Source of the DNA: Caryophanales bacterium UBA7581
GTDB taxonomy: Bacteria; Bacillota_I; Bacilli_A; RFN20; CAG-826
Reading direction: 5' to 3'
NCBI GenBank assembly: GCA_002477825.1
Contig: DLKT01000013.1
Span: 1-9,059, forward strand
DNA length: 9,059 nucleotides
Shown here: positions 6,111-9,059 of the stretch, in pieces
Numbering within the stretch: position 1 is the stretch's first letter
How the letters are laid out: each line of letters begins with the position of its first letter
The notes under the pieces: generated by a model
What the model was told of the DNA's origin: nothing
The model's database searches: none
What the model saw: the letters and a program-made list of their open reading frames with translations, nothing else
Made by a program: the position numbers and the translations under genes

Positions 6111-6141
6111 TTGACAAAAAGCTACGGGGGGGGGGTATAAT
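6111..6141 (+). promoter_or_regulatory. IS-end promoter with a ten-G spacer tract
   Basis: Perfect TTGACA (6111-6116) and TATAAT (6136-6141) flank a 19-base spacer, two longer than the optimum, which contains ten consecutive G (6126-6135). The -35 forms the last bases of the IS remnant's inverted repeat. Tract length would set spacer length: eight G would give the ideal 17. This matches the layout of known phase-variable promoters with homopolymers between -35 and -10 (for example Neisseria porA and opc). Confidence 0.7.
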
Positions 6142-6170
6142 AAAGCAAATTTATTAAGGAGAGAAAAATA

Positions 6171-6956
6171 ATGCACGATATCAGAATAAGCAAAGAGCAA
6201 GAAGAAGTATTAGTTAGAGCTAAATTTAAAATACCAACAATTGTAATAGTTTTATTTGTTTTTTTTGCCTTTAATGCATTGTTACTTCTTATTGATGGAA
6301 TTGTTCTATTTCAAAAAAGTATCAATGATTATTATGATAACAGTTCTTCAGATGGCTCTATCTTCCTTTTTGCTTTAGGTATAGCGTTTTCAATAGTTAT
6401 TTTACCAATGTTTATAGTTTGGATGATCGGCATAAAAAAGAGTTCTTGCATTGTGACAAATAAAAGAATTTATGGCGTTACAAGTATTTTTATTATCAAG
6501 AAAAAATATAGTTATAGACTAGATGAAATTGATAATGTTGAGACTATTTCTTCATTAGGTATACATGGATTAGCACTTAATTTTTCACAAGGACATGGCC
6601 CACAAGATGTCGTAAGATATAATAGAGGCGTTACTACAATGAGTGGTGCTGGAACTTTTAGAATTACTAATATTGCTAATATCGATGAGGTTTATGAAAA
6701 ACTATCAGGCTTATTAACAAGTGTAAAGAATGACAAAGACCTAATGGTAGATATAGAAATGAGTAAAGTTCAAGCTGAAAATAGAAAAGCAGCAGCATTT
6801 GAAAGTATAGCTAGTAATATGGGCGAAACAACCCCAACAAAAACAAATAACAATTTTACCTATATAGAAGAGTTAAAGGGATTAAAAGAATTATTGGATG
6901 CAGGTATTATTTCTGAAGCTGAATTTGAAGAGAAAAAAAAGGATCTTTTAAAATAA
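6171..6956 (+). CDS. Two-helix membrane protein with bacterial PH-like and SHOCT domains
   Basis: The 261-residue protein has two transmembrane helices (about 21-47 and 64-87) joined by a short Asn/Ser/Asp-rich loop. A PH-like region (about 88-184) has the typical SSCIVTNKRIYGV and YRLDEIDNVETISSLGI wording of bacterial PH (DUF304-like) domains. A linker follows (185-229), partly helical and Glu/Lys-rich and then Thr/Asn-rich. The C-terminal SHOCT motif, YIEELKGLKELLDAGIISEAEFEEKKKDLLK, covers residues 231-261. SHOCT usually works as a short oligomerisation or partner-binding module; the biochemical role of the whole protein is unknown. AAGGAG (6156-6161) precedes the ATG by 9 bases. It stands alone behind the IS-derived poly-G promoter, so on/off variation of its expression is plausible. 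The first usable terminator is more than 200 bases downstream. Confidence 0.85.
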   Translation: MHDIRISKEQEEVLVRAKFKIPTIVIVLFVFFAFNALLLLIDGIVLFQKSINDYYDNSSSDGSIFLFALGIAFSIVILPMFIVWMIGIKKSSCIVTNKRIYGVTSIFIIKKKYSYRLDEIDNVETISSLGIHGLALNFSQGHGPQDVVRYNRGVTTMSGAGTFRITNIANIDEVYEKLSGLLTSVKNDKDLMVDIEMSKVQAENRKAAAFESIASNMGETTPTKTNNNFTYIEELKGLKELLDAGIISEAEFEEKKKDLLK

Positions 6957-7044
6957 CAATGGAAGGGAATTTAACAAAGATGAAAACTTATCACAAACTG
7001 CGAGGAAATCACAGTTTAAAAAGGAGAATTTTTTGAACATTTTC

Positions 7045-7207
7045 TTGTACAAATATATAGGCAGTATAGAATGCTTATGATCATGGACTATTATTCACCC
7101 GCGAGATTGGATTGTGGATAGCATAATGTCTAGGACCACGTTAAAAGACTAGCGCACATTCGGTAATGGAAACAGTTACAGACCTCCTACTTGCTGGGAG
7201 GTTTTTT
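7045..7207 (+). ncRNA. Candidate small RNA or structured 3' UTR of the SHOCT gene
   Basis: A possible promoter, TTGTAC (7045-7050) with TAGAAT (7067-7072) 16 bases on, would start RNA near 7079. A clear terminator ends it near 7207, giving about 130 bases. Between them the sequence is less AT-rich than its surroundings, has no convincing reading frame, and can fold: GTGG-TAG (around 7115) with CTA-CCAC (around 7139), enclosed by GCGAG with CTaGCGC. I do not recognise an RNA family. Alternatively this is simply the 3' UTR of the SHOCT gene. Confidence 0.35.
7182..7207 (+). terminator. Rho-independent terminator
   Basis: ACCTCCTA (7182-7189) pairs with TGGGAGGT (7195-7202, one G-U) around a five-base loop and runs into six T. 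It is the only convincing terminator between the SHOCT gene and the MATE gene. Confidence 0.85.
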
Positions 7208-7219
7208 CTTTTATTCAGC

Positions 7220-7264
7220 TGTACGCATTTTGAACGATACGCATTTTTTAAGGGTGTACGCAAA
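7220..7264 (+). repeat. TACGCA repeat cluster, possibly an IS21-type end
   Basis: TACGCA occurs three times in 41 bases (7222, 7238, 7257), twice followed by a T run and once by AAATT. The first copy begins TGTACGCA. Short repeated boxes starting with TG are typical of IS21-family ends, but no istA/istB reading frame follows, so at most a solitary end remains. A related inverted sequence, TGCGTGTAC, is at 7381-7389. Assignment to IS21 is inference. Confidence 0.35.
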
Positions 7265-7314
7265 TTGTATTAAAATCGATTATCTTACACACTGACACAT
7301 TGGTTTGATGCAGT

Positions 7315-7333
7315 AAAATGTTTAAAACATTTT
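7315..7333. promoter_or_regulatory. 19-bp palindrome, operator-like
   Basis: AAAATGTTT-A-AAACATTTT is a perfect inverted repeat with 9-base arms around a single A. With so small a centre it looks more like a protein-binding site than an RNA hairpin. It lies about 50 bases upstream of the putative -35 of the MATE gene. AT-rich palindromes also arise by chance in such DNA. Confidence 0.35.
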
Positions 7334-7384
7334 TGATTTTTCTATAAAAAAATATAAGTTCAAAGAAAAAGCAAATTAAGTGCG

Positions 7385-7413
7385 TGTACAAAGCATATTT
7401 TTCCGTTTATAAT
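7385..7413 (+). promoter_or_regulatory. Promoter for the MATE transporter
   Basis: TATAAT (7408-7413) has a 4/6 -35 match, TGTACA (7385-7390), 17 bases upstream. The start site would be near 7420, giving a leader of about 90 bases before the ATG at 7509, long enough to hold regulation, though I see no strong structure in it. Confidence 0.55.
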
Positions 7414-7508
7414 ATGTAAGAAATGATAACCAGTTTGTAATAAAATTTTTTTAGTAGGTGGTTATTTGGAAAACTTTTTTAAGTGTTTTAAGTTATGTAG
7501 GTGAAGTT

Positions 7509-8909
7509 ATGAAGAGCTCGACAGAAGAATTAAAAAGTGGAAAGATATTGCCACTAGTGTTTAAATTAACGATTCCAGCAGTAATTGCGCAGTTAATTAC
7601 TTTTTTATATAACATTGTAGATCGGATTTATGTTTCTAATATCGAAGTTTCTGGTATGAACGCTCTTGCGGCGTTAGGAATCGTGCTTCCTTTAACAATT
7701 ATCATTCAAGCATTTGCTAATTTAATAGGACTAGGTGGCTCACCTCGTGCGACGATGAAATTAGGAGAAAACGATAAAGAAGAAGCTAATAAAATCTTCA
7801 ATACTTCTTTTGTATTACTTTTTATTTTAGGAGTCATCATAAGCGTTGTCGTTTATATTTTCGCTCAAGATATCGTCGAATTATTTGGCTGTCCTACAAG
7901 TGCAGTTGAATACGCTACAAGCTATTTAAAAATATATGGCTTAGGTTCTATATTTGTTTTATTAGCGCAAGGACTTAACCCCTTTATTACGGCCCAAGGT
8001 AAATCACTGATTGCAATGCTATCCATACTCATTGGGGCAGTAATTAACATCGCATTAGATCCATTATTTATCTTTGTTTTTAAAATGGGAGTTGAAGGCG
8101 CAAGTTTAGCGACAGTTATATCACAGTTCATCTCATTTATTTGGATTATGATTTATTTACATTCTAAAAAAAGCATCTTCCGTATCAATTTAAAACATTT
8201 TCAATTCGATAAGAAACGTATTTTAGGTATATTGTCTTTAGGTCTATCACCCTTTATTATGACGATTACGGAATGTGCAATTCAAGTTGTCTTTAATAAT
8301 AATTTAAAATGGGCCACCAACGATGACGCAAATTATACGGCCGCACTTACTATTATGCTAAGTGCTTTACAATTAATTTCATTACCACTCAATGGTCTTG
8401 GTTATGGTATGCAACCCTTTGTGAGTTTTAATTATGGAGCAGGGGATGCTAAAAGATTAAAAGAAGGAATAAAAGATGTTACTATTATTGCTTTTTGCTT
8501 TGCTATTGTCGTTTGGTCAATGTCTTTAGCATTTCCTAAAATATATGCTTTAATTTTCTCGGCGAGTGAAGAGGTTAGTGATATTGTAATAAAATATACA
8601 CCACTCTTTTTAATGGGTTCCATTATGTTTTTCGTACAAATGACGTTACAAAATATTAATGTAGCTTTAGGACAAGCAAAATCTGCGCTTGCTTTAGCAG
8701 TTTTAAGAAAAGTTATTATTCTTATTCCTCTTTGCATTATTTTGACACATACAATAGGTTTTAAAGGCGTTTATATGTCTGAAGGTATTGCTGACTTTGT
8801 TGCGGGAATAATTACAAGTATTGTTATTTTCACTACTTTCCCACGTGTGTTTAAAAAACGTGAAGCTGAAGTAAAAAGTCAAAAACAAGATCAATCGGAT
8901 TTGAATTGA
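7509..8909 (+). CDS. MATE-family multidrug efflux transporter
   Basis: The 466-residue polytopic protein has two MatE repeats of about six helices each and exports cationic compounds using a sodium or proton gradient. The start reads MKSSTEELKSGKILPLVFKLTIPAVIAQLITFLYNIVDRIYV in the typical MepA-like manner. The loop GLGGSPRATMKLGENDKEEANKIFNTSF (74-101) is the standard conserved cytoplasmic segment, and the second half shows PLNGLGYGMQPFVSFNYGAG, the matching family motif. Length is normal and the tail is short and hydrophilic. I chose the ATG at 7509 because family homology begins there and AGGTG lies 5 bases upstream. The in-frame GTG at 7458 would add 17 unrelated residues. It is a single gene with its own promoter and no regulator beside it, so the substrate cannot be predicted. 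Confidence 0.92.
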   Translation: MKSSTEELKSGKILPLVFKLTIPAVIAQLITFLYNIVDRIYVSNIEVSGMNALAALGIVLPLTIIIQAFANLIGLGGSPRATMKLGENDKEEANKIFNTSFVLLFILGVIISVVVYIFAQDIVELFGCPTSAVEYATSYLKIYGLGSIFVLLAQGLNPFITAQGKSLIAMLSILIGAVINIALDPLFIFVFKMGVEGASLATVISQFISFIWIMIYLHSKKSIFRINLKHFQFDKKRILGILSLGLSPFIMTITECAIQVVFNNNLKWATNDDANYTAALTIMLSALQLISLPLNGLGYGMQPFVSFNYGAGDAKRLKEGIKDVTIIAFCFAIVVWSMSLAFPKIYALIFSASEEVSDIVIKYTPLFLMGSIMFFVQMTLQNINVALGQAKSALALAVLRKVIILIPLCIILTHTIGFKGVYMSEGIADFVAGIITSIVIFTTFPRVFKKREAEVKSQKQDQSDLN

Positions 8910-8936
8910 AGCAATAACTATTTCTGAAGCCTTTGT

Positions 8937-9034
8937 TGATTAAAAAAATGTTAATCAGTGCAAAATAAAAATTTTTTTGCACTGAAATGCAAAAAAATGA
9001 AAAAATAAAAAGTTTTTGCACTGTAATGCAAAAA
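8937..9034. repeat. AT-rich inverted and direct repeats after the MATE gene
   Basis: The stretch holds four possible hairpins: TGATTAA/TTAATCA (8937-8943 with 8951-8957), CAGTGCAAAA/TTTTGCACTG (8956-8965 with 8975-8984), TTTTTTTGCA/TGCAAAAAAA (8972-8981 with 8988-8997) and TTTTTGCA/TGCAAAAA (9013-9020 with 9027-9034). The last two belong to a 22-base unit (8974-8995 and 9013-9034) repeated with one mismatch, start to start 39 bases. Hairpins two and three share bases and exclude each other. It may serve as a loose terminator or as tandem operators; none has the usual GC-rich stem followed by a T run. Confidence 0.6.
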
Positions 9035-9059
9035 TTTATAAATCCTTATTTGCATAAGA

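Larger units (their letters stand above)
5729..6116 (-). mobile_element. Internally deleted IS3-family remnant with both ends kept
   Basis: The 388-bp stretch is bounded by imperfect inverted repeats: TGGTCAAGTAAAAG at its right end (from 5729) and, read inward on the minus strand from 6116, TGTCAAGTGAAAA. Both start with TG, as IS3-family ends do. Inside is the broken C-terminal part of an orfB transposase on the minus strand. Full IS3 elements are about 1.2-1.5 kb, so orfA and most of orfB are gone. I see no matching target-site duplication. The remnant sits directly after tRNA-Leu and supplies a terminator for it and a -35 box for the next gene. Confidence 0.65.

Noticed and set aside
6995..7016. 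AAACTG/CAGTTT inverted repeat after the SHOCT gene as a terminator.
   Set aside because: Only six pairs with an 11-base loop, followed by AAAAAGG and not by a T run.
7033..7080. A 15-codon frame starting TTG at 7033 behind AAGGAG, as a leader peptide.
   Set aside because: It has a very short, non-ATG start, no codon run suited to attenuation, and overlaps the putative promoter. The site may be chance in AT-rich DNA.
7458..7508. GTG at 7458 as the MATE start.
   Set aside because: It adds 17 residues not seen in MATE proteins; family similarity begins at the ATG at 7509.
8956..9034. CRISPR-like array because of a 22-base repeat with 39-base periodicity.
   Set aside because: Only two units, spacer-like parts of 17 bases made of A/T simple sequence, and no cas genes.
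1..9059. Mollicutes-type code with UGA as Trp.
   Set aside because: TGA ends three well-defined genes at natural family lengths, and Trp is encoded by TGG throughout.

Overview
The window is low-GC DNA from a Bacillota-type bacterium, most likely in or near Erysipelotrichia or the walled relatives of Mollicutes; this placement is inference. Supporting signs are strong AGGAGG-type ribosome binding sites, short AT-rich intergenic regions, TTGACA/TATAAT promoters, U-tract terminators, a tRNA gene with encoded CCA, and Ser/Thr-rich lipoproteins. TGA is a normal stop codon here (ends of the genes at 595, 4167 and 8909), so the Mollicutes UGA-Trp code is excluded.

Layout. Positions 1-595 hold the 3' part of a metallo-beta-lactamase-fold hydrolase gene. 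An orphan five-helix membrane protein (683-1423) and a Ser/Thr-rich lipoprotein (1511-2362) follow, each with its own promoter. Facing them on the minus strand is a membrane-anchored Lys/Glu-rich DUF2188 protein (2443-3174) with a well-formed internal translation start. Divergent promoters lie between it and an RluA-type pseudouridine synthase (3280-4167), which overlaps a small lipoprotein gene (4164-4562). Next come a compact structured leader resembling a stripped-down NiCo (czcD) riboswitch, a cation diffusion facilitator (4655-5566) and tRNA-Leu(CAG) (5613-5696).

The second half is more accessory. Positions 5729-6116 are an internally deleted, frameshifted IS3-family remnant that still has both ends. 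Its outer end supplies a perfect -35 box (TTGACA) pointing into the next gene, and a run of ten G lies between that box and TATAAT. This looks like an IS-derived, possibly phase-variable promoter for a two-helix bPH-SHOCT protein (6171-6956). A 550-bp gap follows, with a candidate small RNA or long 3' UTR ending in a good terminator, a cluster of TACGCA repeats, a 19-bp palindrome and a promoter. A MATE efflux pump (7509-8909) is next, and the window ends in AT-rich repeats that can form mutually exclusive hairpins.

The best-supported functional unit is the leader plus the CDF exporter, a plausible metal-responsive efflux switch. The most unusual regulatory arrangement is the IS-end/poly-G promoter. 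No defence system, CRISPR array or prophage is visible.
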